From: Coprobacillus sp. CAG:826
GTDB taxonomy: Bacteria > Bacillota_I > Bacilli_A > RFN20 > CAG-826
Reading direction: 5' to 3'
DNA: 64,000 bases
Assembly: GCA_000437235.1 (NCBI GenBank)
Contig: FR897029.1
Coordinates: 1 to 64,000 of the forward strand
Made by a program: the position numbers and the translations under genes. Under the pieces are notes generated by a model. The model had not been told where the DNA came from and did not search any database. It worked only from the letters and a program-made list of their open reading frames with translations. Position 1 is the first letter of the stretch, and each line of letters opens with the position of its first letter. Shown here piece by piece: positions 16,103 to 25,813 of this stretch.

Positions 16103-17476
16103 ATGTCAAAAGTTCCATTTGATAAAATCGTTACCCATTTACAAACATCGGGTTTCGTTTTTCAAGGATCCGAAATCTATGGCGGACTTTCTAACAGCTG
16201 GGATTATGGACCATTAGGTGTTGAATTAAAGAATAACGTTCGTAAAGCTTGGTGGAAGAAATTCGTTCAAGAATCCCCAACCAATGTAGGTATGGACGCC
16301 GCTATTTTAATGAACCCAAGAGTGTGGGAAGCAACCGGTCACGTTTCGACCTTTAATGATCCATTAATTGACTGCAAAGAATGTAAAACACGTCATCGTG
16401 CCGACCAATTAATTGAAGCTGAATTCCCAGACGCTAACGTTCAAGCTATGACGAATGAAGATATGATGGCCTTTATCCGTGAACATCATGTAACTTGCCC
16501 CCATTGTGGTAAGAGCAATTTTACGGATATTCGTCAATTCAATATGATGTTTAAAACCCATATTGGAGTTACCGATGATTCTAAATCTGTGGTTTATTTA
16601 AGACCAGAAACAGCCCAAGGTATCTTCGTTAACTTTAAAAATGTGGTTCGTTCCATGCGTAAAAAATTACCAGTAGGTATTTGCCAAGTCGGTAAATCCT
16701 TCCGTAATGAAATTACTCCCGGAAACTTCATTTTCCGTACAAGAGAATTTGAACAAATGGAAATGGAATTCTTCTGTAAGCCCAATACGGACCTAGAATG
16801 GTTCCAATATTGGAAAAATTACTGCATCAACTTTATTGAATCTCTAGGTGTTTCTAAAGATCAGCTTCGTTACCGTGACCATGAAAAAGAAGAATTAGCG
16901 TTCTATTCAAAGGCCACTACCGATATTGAATACTTATTTCCAACCTTAGGATGGGGAGAAGTTTGGGGCATCGCTGATCGTACCGATTACGATTTAAAAC
17001 GCCACCAAGAATATTCAAAAGAATCTTTAGAATATTTAGATCCTGAAACCAATGAAAAGTATGTTCCATATTGTATTGAACCTTCATTAGGTTTAGACCG
17101 TTTATTCTTAACATTAGTTTGTGAAGCTTATGATGAAGAGATTTTAGAAAAGGATACCCGTATTGTGATGCATTTACATCCATTCCTAGCACCATATAAA
17201 GTTGCTATTCTTCCTTTATCTAAACAATTAAGTGAAAAAGCAAAAGCAGTTCGTGATTTATTGGCCAAGCATTATATGGTGACTTATGATGAAGCCGGCA
17301 GTATTGGTAAGAGATATCGTCGTCAAGACGCTATTGGTACGCCATTATGCGTAACGATTGACTTCGATACCGAAAACGATAATTCCGTTACGATTCGTGA
17401 TCGTGATACCATGGAACAAATCCGCCTTCCCATTGATGAATTAGCGGCTTATATTGAAAAGAAATTAGAATTTTAA
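16103..17476 (+). CDS. glyS: Glycine--tRNA ligase, single-chain type
   Basis: Charges tRNA-Gly. The 457-aa protein is the eukaryote/Gram-positive type homodimer (often glyQS), not the two-subunit GlyQ/GlyS form. It shows the N-terminal GFVFQGSEIYGGLSNSWDYGP, class II motif 2 FRNEITPGNFIFRTREFEQ and the motif 3 region IEPSLGLDRLFL, then the anticodon-binding domain. A TAGGAGTG site precedes the ATG. Genes recO upstream and dnaG downstream match the Bacillota order. Confidence 0.96.
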   Translation: MSKVPFDKIVTHLQTSGFVFQGSEIYGGLSNSWDYGPLGVELKNNVRKAWWKKFVQESPTNVGMDAAILMNPRVWEATGHVSTFNDPLIDCKECKTRHRADQLIEAEFPDANVQAMTNEDMMAFIREHHVTCPHCGKSNFTDIRQFNMMFKTHIGVTDDSKSVVYLRPETAQGIFVNFKNVVRSMRKKLPVGICQVGKSFRNEITPGNFIFRTREFEQMEMEFFCKPNTDLEWFQYWKNYCINFIESLGVSKDQLRYRDHEKEELAFYSKATTDIEYLFPTLGWGEVWGIADRTDYDLKRHQEYSKESLEYLDPETNEKYVPYCIEPSLGLDRLFLTLVCEAYDEEILEKDTRIVMHLHPFLAPYKVAILPLSKQLSEKAKAVRDLLAKHYMVTYDEAGSIGKRYRRQDAIGTPLCVTIDFDTENDNSVTIRDRDTMEQIRLPIDELAAYIEKKLEF

Positions 17477-17506
17477 TGAAAAATTGATATGAAAGGAGGT
17501 GTTTTT

Positions 17507-19285
17507 ATGCCAATGGATAATGACTTAATTGAGCGTGTTTTACATGCATGCGATATCGTTCAAGTCATTTCTTCCTATATTCCTGTAATAAAAAAAGGAA
17601 GAAATTATGTGGCAATTTGCCCATTCCACGATGATAAAAACCCTTCTTTACATATTTCGCCAGAAAAACAAATTTTTAAATGTTTCGTTTGTGGTACGGG
17701 TGGTAATGCCATTACTTTCGTTGAAAAATATGAAAAGATTTCTTTTATGGATGCGGTAAGAAAAGTTGCCGAGTTAGTAGGATTTCATGACGAAAGATTA
17801 GCAAAAAAAGAAACAGTAAGCGCTAAAGATGCGTCTTTAGAGCCTTTATATAAGGCGTTAGACGATGTAGCGAGTTTCTATCATTACGCATTAAAAACCG
17901 AAGAAGGTAAAACAGCTTTAGATTATTTAGAGCATCGTGATTTAGACGAAAAATTACAAGATGAATATCGTTTAGGTTATGCTTTATTAGATGGAAAAAA
18001 TACGATTAAGTTTTTAACTTCTAAAGGGCATTCTTTAAAAACGATTGAAATGATAGGAATTGGAACTCATGTCGGAAGCGGTTATATGGACCGGAACTTT
18101 GGACGAGTCATCTTTCCAATTATGGACGCCAATGGACGAGTGGTTGGTTTTTCCGCTCGAAGATTATCGGACAATAAAGATGAAGCAAAGTATGTCAATA
18201 CTTCAGAAACTCCTTTATTTCATAAAGCGAATATCTTATTCAACTACCATATTGCTCGAAAAGTAGCTCGTCATGAAGGCTATGTCTATGTGCTAGAAGG
18301 CTTTATGGACGTATTTGCATTACGACGGATTGGTATTGATTCTTGTGTGGCTTTAATGGGAACAGCTTTAACTAAAAATCATGTTGCGATGCTTCGTGCT
18401 TTAGGTGCGGAAATTCGTTTATGTTTAGATGGTGACCAAGCCGGACAAATGGCCACAATGAAAATTTGTTCTTTACTAGAACAAAATGGCCTATCTTACC
18501 GAATAGTCGATAATCAAAATAGTGATTTAGACCCTGATGAAATATTAAAAGCTTCTGGTGCTGATGCTTTACGAAATTATCTAAATCGTTTACTCAACCA
18601 TGCACAATTTGCTTTATCGTATTTTAAAAGAAACAACACATTAAACACTTTAGAAGAAAGAAAAAAATTTGTTTATCAATTTATTCCTATTATTGCAGGT
18701 GCTAAAGATCGATTAGAACAAGAAGATTATCTTTTAAATCTTCAACTTGCAACGCAGTTCCCTATTGAGGAATTAAGAACTTTATTAAAAAAATATCAAT
18801 CTCAGCAAAAAGAAGGAAGCGCTAATCAAATTTTTACCAGCTTCCATCCCGAAAAAAAACAACTCCGTCGTCTTCAGTTAGCGGAAAGAGAAGTTCTTTA
18901 TCAAATGCTAGTGGGGGAAGAGGCTAGAGATTATTATAAAAATGAAATTTCATATTTCTACAATGAACTCTACCGAAAAATCGCTAATTTCTTAATTGAC
19001 TATGACCGAGAACATACGCAAATTGATATTCCTTCTTTACTCGTTTCATTAGAAGGAAGCGAAATCTCGGACAAAGAAGAAATTTCAAAAGAAATTACGG
19101 GATTATTAATGGAAAAAGAACATCCACCCTATACGAAAAAATTGATGGATGAATACCGAGACGCCATTGTAGAAGAACGTGGTAAACTCTATCGAAAAAC
19201 AACATTAGATCAAGAGTTGCAAGGCAAAAAGCCATTAGAGCAAGCCGAAATTATTGCTCAATACACTAAAAAAGAAAAGGAGTAA
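17507..19285 (+). CDS. dnaG: DNA primase DnaG
   Basis: Synthesises RNA primers at replication forks. The 592-aa protein has the N-terminal CHC2 zinc finger (CPFHDDKNPSLH, then CFVCG), the TOPRIM catalytic core (VLEGFMDVF, LDGDQAG) and the C-terminal helicase-interaction domain. AAAGGAGGTG lies at 17492-17501, so ATG 17507 is the start; the in-frame ATG at 17489 precedes that site. The next gene, rpoD, begins 7 bases after the stop: this is the macromolecular synthesis operon core. Confidence 0.96.
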   Translation: MPMDNDLIERVLHACDIVQVISSYIPVIKKGRNYVAICPFHDDKNPSLHISPEKQIFKCFVCGTGGNAITFVEKYEKISFMDAVRKVAELVGFHDERLAKKETVSAKDASLEPLYKALDDVASFYHYALKTEEGKTALDYLEHRDLDEKLQDEYRLGYALLDGKNTIKFLTSKGHSLKTIEMIGIGTHVGSGYMDRNFGRVIFPIMDANGRVVGFSARRLSDNKDEAKYVNTSETPLFHKANILFNYHIARKVARHEGYVYVLEGFMDVFALRRIGIDSCVALMGTALTKNHVAMLRALGAEIRLCLDGDQAGQMATMKICSLLEQNGLSYRIVDNQNSDLDPDEILKASGADALRNYLNRLLNHAQFALSYFKRNNTLNTLEERKKFVYQFIPIIAGAKDRLEQEDYLLNLQLATQFPIEELRTLLKKYQSQQKEGSANQIFTSFHPEKKQLRRLQLAEREVLYQMLVGEEARDYYKNEISYFYNELYRKIANFLIDYDREHTQIDIPSLLVSLEGSEISDKEEISKEITGLLMEKEHPPYTKKLMDEYRDAIVEERGKLYRKTTLDQELQGKKPLEQAEIIAQYTKKEKE

Positions 19286-19292
19286 CAATATT

Positions 19293-20543
19293 ATGACAAA
19301 AGCGACCAAAAAAGTTGAACTTGAAAAAGAATTGGACGATGAACCGATTGAAACATTAGATTCAATTAAAAAGAGACTTGAGAAAAAAGGAAAAAGTAGC
19401 GGTTTCTTAAATCAAGAAGATATTTTTGATGCTACCGCTCAATTAGATTTGTCCGAAGAAGACTTAGATTCTCTTATTTCTTATTTCAAAGAAAAAGGTA
19501 TTGAAGTTGTAGCGGAAGACGCTAACGAAGACTTGGATTCCTTAGAAGATGTCGACTTAGATGAAAACATGTTAGAAAAAGAAAATAATGATTTACTCGT
19601 CGATGACGATGATTATTTTGATGATTCTGATGTGATTGAAGATGAAGATTATGATTCTTTATCCGACATTGAATCCGATTCCTTTGATACTTTTGTTTCT
19701 GGTGATGTGAAAGTCAATGACCCTGTAAAGATGTATTTAAAAGAAATTGGTAAAGTTGATCTTTTAACGTCTCAAGAAGAAATTGAATTAGCGAAACGTA
19801 TTCTTGAAGGTGATGAAGAAGCAAAAAGACACTTAATTTCCGCAAACTTACGTCTTGTTGTGAATATTGCAAAACATTATGTCGGTCGTGGTATGCAAAT
19901 CTTAGACCTTATTCAAGAAGGTAATATGGGCTTAATTAAAGCCGTAGAAAAATTTGATTACACCAAAGGATTTAAATTTTCTACCTATGCAACATGGTGG
20001 ATTCGTCAAGCCATTACCCGTGCAATTGCGGACCAAGCTCGTACCATCCGTATTCCTGTTCATATGGTTGAAACTATCAATAAGATTACCCGTGTACAAC
20101 GTCAATTAGTGCAAGAACTTGGTAGAGAACCAACGGCAGAAGAAATTTCTAAGAAATTAGATAATTCTTTATCTCCAGAAAGAATTCGTGAAATTCAACG
20201 TATCGCCATGGATCCAGTTTCTTTAGAAACTCCAATCGGTGAAGAAGATGACTCTCATTTAGGCGATTTTATTGAAGATAAGGATGATCAATCACCATTA
20301 GAATATACCACCAAATCTCTTTTAAAAGATGAATTATATAGTGTAATGCATGATTTAACGGACCGTGAAGAAAAAGTTCTTCGCTTACGTTATGGTTTAG
20401 ACGATAATCACCCACGTACATTAGAAGAAGTTGGAAGAGTCTTCAATGTTACCCGTGAAAGAATTCGTCAAATTGAGGCAAAAGCCATTCGTAAATTACG
20501 CCATCCAACGCGTTCTAAACGATTTGGCGACTATCGTGAATAA
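19293..20543 (+). CDS. rpoD: Housekeeping sigma factor RpoD (SigA)
   Basis: Primary sigma factor directing RNA polymerase to TTGACA/TATAAT promoters such as those in this window. The 416-aa product has a long acidic region 1.1 (about residues 1-140), region 2 with GLIKAVEKFDYTKGFKFST and YATWWIRQAI, region 3, and region 4 with the recognition helix VTRERIRQIEAKAIRKLRHP. ATG 19293 follows AAAGGAG at the end of dnaG. The last base overlaps the trmK start (TAATG). Confidence 0.98.
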   Translation: MTKATKKVELEKELDDEPIETLDSIKKRLEKKGKSSGFLNQEDIFDATAQLDLSEEDLDSLISYFKEKGIEVVAEDANEDLDSLEDVDLDENMLEKENNDLLVDDDDYFDDSDVIEDEDYDSLSDIESDSFDTFVSGDVKVNDPVKMYLKEIGKVDLLTSQEEIELAKRILEGDEEAKRHLISANLRLVVNIAKHYVGRGMQILDLIQEGNMGLIKAVEKFDYTKGFKFSTYATWWIRQAITRAIADQARTIRIPVHMVETINKITRVQRQLVQELGREPTAEEISKKLDNSLSPERIREIQRIAMDPVSLETPIGEEDDSHLGDFIEDKDDQSPLEYTTKSLLKDELYSVMHDLTDREEKVLRLRYGLDDNHPRTLEEVGRVFNVTRERIRQIEAKAIRKLRHPTRSKRFGDYRE

Positions 20544-21208
20544 TGAAAAAGTTATCGTTACGATTAGAAACACTGTTAAGTATGATTCCTACTAACGTCC
20601 ACTATTTAGTGGATGTTGGAGCGGACCATGGTTATTTCATTTTAGAAGCGATTGCTAGAAAACGAGTAGAAAGTGGAATGGCCGTGGAAAATAAAAAAGG
20701 ACCCTATACCCATCTCGTAGAAATGGTGAAGAAATATCATTTTGAAAATCAAGTAGAAACGAGTTTTTCTTCCGGTTTAGAGAAAGTAAAAGTCCCTTTA
20801 GATTTAGCTCTAATTGCGGGAATGGGGACACCAACGATTTTAAGCATTTTACATCACGATATAGAGAAATTAAAAGACATCCATTATTTATTAATTGATG
20901 CGCATAATCAGCTACCCGAACTAAGAAAAGAAGTTACTCGTTTAGGTTATAAAATCATCGGTGAAGAAATAGTAGAAGAAGAGCAAGTCTTTTATGAATT
21001 AGTGTTATTTGAAAGAGGAGAAGAATCATATCTACAAGAAGATTATGATTTTGGCCCTATTTTAAGAAAAGAAAAAGATGCGACTTTTAAAAAGAAATGG
21101 CAAGGGAAAATCCAAAAAAATCTTGAACTATTAAAGAATCCTCTTTTAACAGAAAATCGGAAAAAAGAATTGATGGATAAAATTCATTATTGGGAGAAAC
21201 AATTATGA
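20543..21208 (+). CDS. trmK: tRNA (adenine(22)-N(1))-methyltransferase TrmK
   Basis: TrmK methylates N1 of A22 in tRNA using SAM. The 221-aa product has the class I methyltransferase fold with DVGADHGYF near residues 25-33 and the family motif LALIAGMGTPTI, plus a C-terminal coiled-coil arm. It overlaps rpoD by one base and yqfO by four (ATGA), as in the rpoD-trmK-yqfO arrangement of Bacillus. Confidence 0.93.
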   Translation: MKKLSLRLETLLSMIPTNVHYLVDVGADHGYFILEAIARKRVESGMAVENKKGPYTHLVEMVKKYHFENQVETSFSSGLEKVKVPLDLALIAGMGTPTILSILHHDIEKLKDIHYLLIDAHNQLPELRKEVTRLGYKIIGEEIVEEEQVFYELVLFERGEESYLQEDYDFGPILRKEKDATFKKKWQGKIQKNLELLKNPLLTENRKKELMDKIHYWEKQL

Positions 21209-21972
21209 AAACACGAACTTTATTATTAAAATTAGCCAAATGGTTTCCAAAATCTACCGCTAAGCGTTATCATGATCACGTTGGTTTAATGTGCGGTAAA
21301 TTAAAAGAAGAAGTGCATAAAATTCTTTTATGTTTAGATTTTGATGAAGAAGTTCTTCCTCTTGCTTTAAAAGAAAAGCCAGATTTAATTATTTCTCATC
21401 ATCCTTTTATCTTTGGTACCAAAGCAAAAGTGTTTAAGTACGATGCAAAGAAAAAAGAACTTTATCACATTTGTGAAGAAGCTGGCTTAACGATTTATTC
21501 CATGCATACAAATTTTGATGCCGGGAAAAATGGTATGAATGACGCTTTAGCGGAAGCTTTAGGGCTAGAAAACATTCATCCATTACAAAAAGAACCGATG
21601 GCTCGAATCGGTACTTTATCTCAACCTATGGAAGTGCATGAATTTGCTAGGTTTGCTAAAGAAAAATTTCATGTTGAATATGGTTTATTAATTGCCAAAG
21701 GTAAAAAAGAAGTCCAATCTGTTGCAATTATCGGTGGAGGTGGCTCTAGAACCTATAAAGAAGCCATGCTAGAAGGCGCGGATATTTATATTTCTGGAGA
21801 TGCTCCACATCATGTACGTAGAAGTATCGTTCTAGATCACATGAATTATTTAGACTTACCGCATGAAATTGAAAAAATCTTTATGCCACAAATGAAAAAA
21901 ATCCTTTTAGGATTTGATTCTTCTTTAGAAATCGTGATGGTTGATCATGAAACGCTACCAGAAGTGATTTAA
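21205..21972 (+). CDS. yqfO: Nif3-like dinuclear metal center protein (YqfO family)
   Basis: A 255-aa Nif3/DUF34 protein with the conserved metal-ligand motifs ISHHPFIFG, MHTNFDAGKNGMND and, near the C-terminus, ISGDAPHH. B. subtilis YqfO is about 373 aa with an inserted PII/CutA-like domain; that insert is missing here, giving the short E. coli YbgI-like form. The molecular function is unsettled. The start overlaps trmK by four bases. Confidence 0.9.
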   Translation: MKTRTLLLKLAKWFPKSTAKRYHDHVGLMCGKLKEEVHKILLCLDFDEEVLPLALKEKPDLIISHHPFIFGTKAKVFKYDAKKKELYHICEEAGLTIYSMHTNFDAGKNGMNDALAEALGLENIHPLQKEPMARIGTLSQPMEVHEFARFAKEKFHVEYGLLIAKGKKEVQSVAIIGGGGSRTYKEAMLEGADIYISGDAPHHVRRSIVLDHMNYLDLPHEIEKIFMPQMKKILLGFDSSLEIVMVDHETLPEVI

Positions 21973-21977
21973 ATATG

Positions 21978-22006
21978 AAAAAAAGGAACGAAATGTTCCT
22001 TTTTTT
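21978..22006. terminator. Bidirectional terminator between yqfO and ispH
   Basis: AAAAAAAGGAAC-GAAAT-GTTCCTTTTTTT, a hairpin with A- and T-tracts, serving both converging genes. It runs into the ispH stop codon. Confidence 0.92.
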
Positions 22007-22880
22007 AATGCATATATTTTTCTAAAAATGAAGCGATATCATCTACAATTTCCTTTGGTGTAGAGGCACCAGAAACTAAAGCGACGTGCTGATGATTTTT
22101 AAGCCAAACATCTTGAATCTCATTAAGAGAAGATATTTTATAGATACTTAAATGCGGATAAGTGGTTTTTGCTAAAGAATAGAGCGATTCTGTATTGTTT
22201 GAATGCATATCACCAATTACAAAAAGTAAATCAATGTTTTTGGATAAATGTAAAACCTTTTCTTGCCGTAATCTTGTTTGATTGCAGATTTCATCATGGA
22301 TTTCTAAATGCGTGAATTGTTTTTGGAAGCTCTGGTAGATTTCATTCATTTCTAAGATGGATAATGTAGTTTGATTTAAAATCACCACGGGCTTATCTTT
22401 AGGTGGAATTTTATCGATAAATCCCTCTTTTACGTCATAAAAGTAAATATTGGGATCCATGGATAAAGCCGCAACAGTTTCTGGATGATTCTTCTTTCCA
22501 ATATAAATCAAGTTTTTGTTTTGCTTTAAAACGTTTTTCATTTCTTTTAAATTCGTTTGCACAAAAGGGCAAGTTGCATCGACAATTTGATAACCTTTTT
22601 GGATAGCGAGTTCTTCTAATTTTTTATCATGACCATGTGCGGTAAAAATGACATAGCCCATCGGTACATCATTGAGTAATTCTTCTAAAGAACGATTGGA
22701 ATCAAAAAAAGTTTGAATACCAAGATCTTCTAAATAATGGATAACATGGGTGTTATGAACGAGCATACCTAAAATCGAAACATGCTCAGAAGGATGTTCC
22801 GCTTTGGTTTTTTTGGCGAGTTCAATGGCGTGAATGACACCATAACAGTAACCATAGGGATGAAGAACTTGAACTTTCAT
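22005..22880 (-). CDS. ispH: 4-hydroxy-3-methylbut-2-enyl diphosphate reductase IspH
   Basis: Last step of the MEP isoprenoid pathway, an Fe-S enzyme forming IPP and DMAPP. The 291-aa protein has the cluster cysteines Cys12 (GYCYGV), DATCPFV and EICNQTRLRQ, and the substrate motif VSGASTPKEIV near the C-terminus. With dxs and ispG in this window, three MEP genes are present. It probably has its own extended -10 promoter upstream. Confidence 0.96.
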   Translation of the reverse strand: MKVQVLHPYGYCYGVIHAIELAKKTKAEHPSEHVSILGMLVHNTHVIHYLEDLGIQTFFDSNRSLEELLNDVPMGYVIFTAHGHDKKLEELAIQKGYQIVDATCPFVQTNLKEMKNVLKQNKNLIYIGKKNHPETVAALSMDPNIYFYDVKEGFIDKIPPKDKPVVILNQTTLSILEMNEIYQSFQKQFTHLEIHDEICNQTRLRQEKVLHLSKNIDLLFVIGDMHSNNTESLYSLAKTTYPHLSIYKISSLNEIQDVWLKNHQHVALVSGASTPKEIVDDIASFLEKYMH

Positions 22881-22897
22881 AATTTTACCTCATCCCT

Positions 22898-22906
22898 ATT
22901 TTATCA
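22898..22906 (-). promoter_or_regulatory. Extended -10 promoter of ispH
   Basis: On the minus strand TGATAAAAT fits TGn-TAnAAT, followed by a GATGAGG ribosome binding site and the ispH ATG. Confidence 0.45.
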
Positions 22907-22911
22907 TATTT

Positions 22912-23463
22912 CTAGAAAAATGGTTGATTCGGTTCGTTTTGTTCTTTTTCTTCCTCATGTACAGGTGTTTTTTTTGTTTCTTTTTTCGGTGTAATAATTT
23001 CCGGATCCTCTATGACTTCTTTGTTTTCTTTCGTAGTACTTTTTGAAGTTTTAGAGAATGGAAAGAATTTTTTTAATGCCGAACGAACACCTTTCGAATT
23101 ATCCCATAATGGTTTCACTTGTTGATAAATTGGTATGACTTGGTTTACGGTAGCAATTACGTTTTCTGTACCGGATAAAACTTTACTAATCATTCCTTTT
23201 GTACCTAAGCTAGAGGCTGAACCTAAAGAAGGGAAAAGTCCTTTTAATAAACCACCTTTAGGAATGGATAAAGGTAAACTAGAACGCATCATCATGTTAT
23301 TTGGCATCATCCCCATATTTGGCATATAAGGCATCGGTCCACCTACACTAGAACGCATTTCATAAGGCGCTGGTCCATACGGCATAGAAGGATAACCGCG
23401 CGAAGGATAGCCATTCGGCATAGGTGTTACGCGATTAGAACCTGGATAATTGGAATACATCAT
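22912..23463 (-). CDS. yqfQ: YqfQ-like (VrrA-like) spore protein
   Basis: A 183-aa protein with a low-complexity N-terminus rich in Pro, Met, Tyr, Gly and Asn (1-60), a central hydrophobic/glycine segment (GGLLKGLFPSLGSASS) and an acidic, lysine-rich tail. Composition and position fit YqfQ, which lies between ispH (yqfP) and cshB (yqfR) in B. subtilis. YqfQ/VrrA-like proteins are linked to spores. Low-complexity sequence limits certainty. The start is ATG 23463 (or 23460) behind GGGGTGAT. Confidence 0.7.
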   Translation of the reverse strand: MMYSNYPGSNRVTPMPNGYPSRGYPSMPYGPAPYEMRSSVGGPMPYMPNMGMMPNNMMMRSSLPLSIPKGGLLKGLFPSLGSASSLGTKGMISKVLSGTENVIATVNQVIPIYQQVKPLWDNSKGVRSALKKFFPFSKTSKSTTKENKEVIEDPEIITPKKETKKTPVHEEEKEQNEPNQPFF

Positions 23464-23536
23464 ACATCACCCCACTTTTATATATATGCGAAATCAATAA
23501 ATGTTTTCTTTCTCATTGATTTTTCATTTTTTTCAA

Positions 23537-23555
23537 ACATGAAATCATGTATAAT
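23537..23555 (+). promoter_or_regulatory. Candidate cshB promoter with overlapping palindrome
   Basis: TATAAT at 23550-23555 overlaps by one base the inverted repeat ACATGA-AA-TCATGT at 23537-23550, which would cover the spacer. No good -35 is seen. The palindrome may be an operator in the divergent yqfQ/cshB region. Confidence 0.45.
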
Positions 23556-23576
23556 AACGACGAGAGGTGATGTTCA

Positions 23577-24932
23577 ATGAAAACATTTCAAAGCTTTGCT
23601 TTATCACCGAAAATGGTAGAAACGTTAAAAGCATTAGGCTATAAAAATCCTACACCCATTCAAGAATTAGTCATTCCTAAGGCTTTAAAAGGGGAATCTT
23701 TATTAGCAACCAGTGAAACGGGATCAGGAAAAACCCATGCTTTTTTAATTCCAATTTTAGATCGAATTGATATGAATAAAGATGAGACACAAGCCTTAAT
23801 TCTTTCACCTACCCGTGAATTAGCGTATCAAACCTTTATGTTTTTAAAGGAATTTTTAGCATATTATCCTTCTTTAACTATTCGTTTATTATCTTCAGGT
23901 GAAGAAAAAAATAAGATGTTAGGGAAAAATAAAAAAGATGCCCAAATCGTAATTGCGACACCTGGACGTTTACATGATTTAACTTTTGATGAAAACGCCT
24001 TTAATGTCATGACTGCAAAATATGTGGTTTTAGATGAAGCGGATATGTTAACTGAAATGGGCTTTTTAAAAGAAATCGACGATATTTTAGTGCGATTAGA
24101 TCAACCATCCATTTTCGTGTTTTCCGCAACGATTGCGGATAATTTTGTTCCATTTTTGGAGAAATACATTCATCCAGAACATCGCATTTTCTTATCCAAA
24201 AAAGGAAAGAACCCTAATCGGATTCAACATTTTGCAGTAGATACCAAGCATCAAAAAGATATAGATGCTTTAGTTTCTTTACTTTCTATTATTCAACCCT
24301 ATTTATGCTTAGTTTTCTGTTCCACTAAATCGAAAGTTGACGAAATCTATCAAGGTTTAATTCAAAGAAATATCCAAGCTGGTATTTTACATGGTGATTT
24401 ATCTGCGCGTGAAAGAAAGCAAATGATGCGCCGTATTTTACAAAATGATTTTTCCATCATTGTTTGTAGTGATATGGCCGCTCGTGGACTAGATTTAGAA
24501 GGTGTAAGCGATGTGATTAATATGGATTTACCACAAGATATGGCTTTCTATTTCCATCGCGCAGGTAGAACCGGAAGATATAACTTAGAAGGTAATTGTT
24601 ATACTTTCTATGATCAAGACCATGTAGACCGCATAGAGCGTTTATTATCTAGTGGCGTTTCTTTAAAATATTTATCTTTGAAAAACGATCTGTTAAAAGA
24701 GGAAAGCTCCGTTAGTAAGAAAAAGAAAAAAAGAAAAGTAAACACGGAATTAGAAAAAGAAATTCAAAAAGCCATTAGTCAAACCAAAACCAAAAAGGTA
24801 AAACCTGGCTATAAAAAGAAAGTCAAAGTAGCGGTAGAAAAAGCGAAGAAACGGCATAAAAGAAAAATTATTCGTGAAGATATCCGCCGTCAACGGGTAG
24901 AGCGTTATAAAAAAGAAGCTAGAGGAGAATAA
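23577..24932 (+). CDS. cshB: DEAD-box RNA helicase CshB-like
   Basis: ATP-dependent RNA helicase; CshB acts in ribosome assembly, RNA turnover and cold adaptation. The 451-aa product carries motif Q (NPTPIQ), motif I SETGSGKT, Ia PTRELA, II DEAD, III SAT, IV-V (HGDLSARERKQM, ARGLDLEGV) and VI HRAGRTGR. The C-terminal 80 residues are very basic and probably bind RNA. Its place between yqfQ and nfo matches B. subtilis yqfR. GAGGTGAT precedes the ATG. Confidence 0.93.
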   Translation: MKTFQSFALSPKMVETLKALGYKNPTPIQELVIPKALKGESLLATSETGSGKTHAFLIPILDRIDMNKDETQALILSPTRELAYQTFMFLKEFLAYYPSLTIRLLSSGEEKNKMLGKNKKDAQIVIATPGRLHDLTFDENAFNVMTAKYVVLDEADMLTEMGFLKEIDDILVRLDQPSIFVFSATIADNFVPFLEKYIHPEHRIFLSKKGKNPNRIQHFAVDTKHQKDIDALVSLLSIIQPYLCLVFCSTKSKVDEIYQGLIQRNIQAGILHGDLSARERKQMMRRILQNDFSIIVCSDMAARGLDLEGVSDVINMDLPQDMAFYFHRAGRTGRYNLEGNCYTFYDQDHVDRIERLLSSGVSLKYLSLKNDLLKEESSVSKKKKKRKVNTELEKEIQKAISQTKTKKVKPGYKKKVKVAVEKAKKRHKRKIIREDIRRQRVERYKKEARGE

Positions 24933-24934
24933 AT

Positions 24935-25813
24935 ATGGCGAAGTATTTAGGTAGTCATGTTTCTATGAAAGCACCTCGTTATTATGTTGATTCCATTTTA
25001 GAATCGTTACATAATGGAGCCAATACGTTAATGCTTTATACAGGAGCACCCCAAAATGCTAAGCGCATTCCTTTAGAAGAACTTCATATTGAAGAAGCAC
25101 TTGAACTTGCTAAAGAGCATCAATTAGATTCTCATCATTTTATTGTGCATGCGCCGTATATTATTAATTTAGCGAACCCTCTTGAAACTGAAAAAGTTGA
25201 AATGGGAAAAAGATTTTTATTAACGGAGTTAGAAAGAACCGAAAAAATGGGAATTTCTACTTTAGTTTTACATCCGGGTTCCCATAAAGGAGCCGGTGAA
25301 AAAGCCGGTTTAGATACGTTAATTTCTAGTTTAAATGATGTTTTAGCCATTGATCCAACGCATGTCACTATTGCATTAGAAACGATGGCGGGAAAAGGTT
25401 TTGAAGTCGGCCGTACGTTAGACGAATTGGCGTACGTCTATCAGCACATCATTAAAAAAGACCGCATTGGCTTTTGTTTAGATACCTGCCATTTATCCGA
25501 TGGCGGTTATGATTTAACGAACACGCAACAGTTTTTAGCTTTAGTGGATGAAAAGTTGGGTTTAGAAAATATCAAAGTGGTGCATTTAAACGATTCTAAA
25601 AATCCAATTGGCAGCCATAAAGACCGCCATGAAAACGTCGGCTTTGGTCAAATTGGCTTTGATACTTTATATCGATTATATTGTGCGCCTGAATTAGAAG
25701 AGGTTCCATTTATATTAGAAACACCTTTTGTGAATGAAAAATCTCCTTACGAAAAGGAGATTTCAATGCTTCATTTGGGTGTATTTGACGAAGAAATGAA
25801 AGAAAAACTATAA
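24935..25813 (+). CDS. nfo: Endonuclease IV
   Basis: AP endonuclease of base-excision repair, cutting 5' of abasic sites. The 292-aa TIM barrel shows the family metal ligands: HAPYIINLANP, HPGSHKG, ETMAGKG, CLDTCHLSDGGYD, HLNDSKNPIGSHKDRHENVGFG as separate blocks, and a final ETP. The start is 2 bases after the cshB stop. Its 3' end overlaps the convergent yqfT gene by 6 bases. Confidence 0.96.
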   Translation: MAKYLGSHVSMKAPRYYVDSILESLHNGANTLMLYTGAPQNAKRIPLEELHIEEALELAKEHQLDSHHFIVHAPYIINLANPLETEKVEMGKRFLLTELERTEKMGISTLVLHPGSHKGAGEKAGLDTLISSLNDVLAIDPTHVTIALETMAGKGFEVGRTLDELAYVYQHIIKKDRIGFCLDTCHLSDGGYDLTNTQQFLALVDEKLGLENIKVVHLNDSKNPIGSHKDRHENVGFGQIGFDTLYRLYCAPELEEVPFILETPFVNEKSPYEKEISMLHLGVFDEEMKEKL

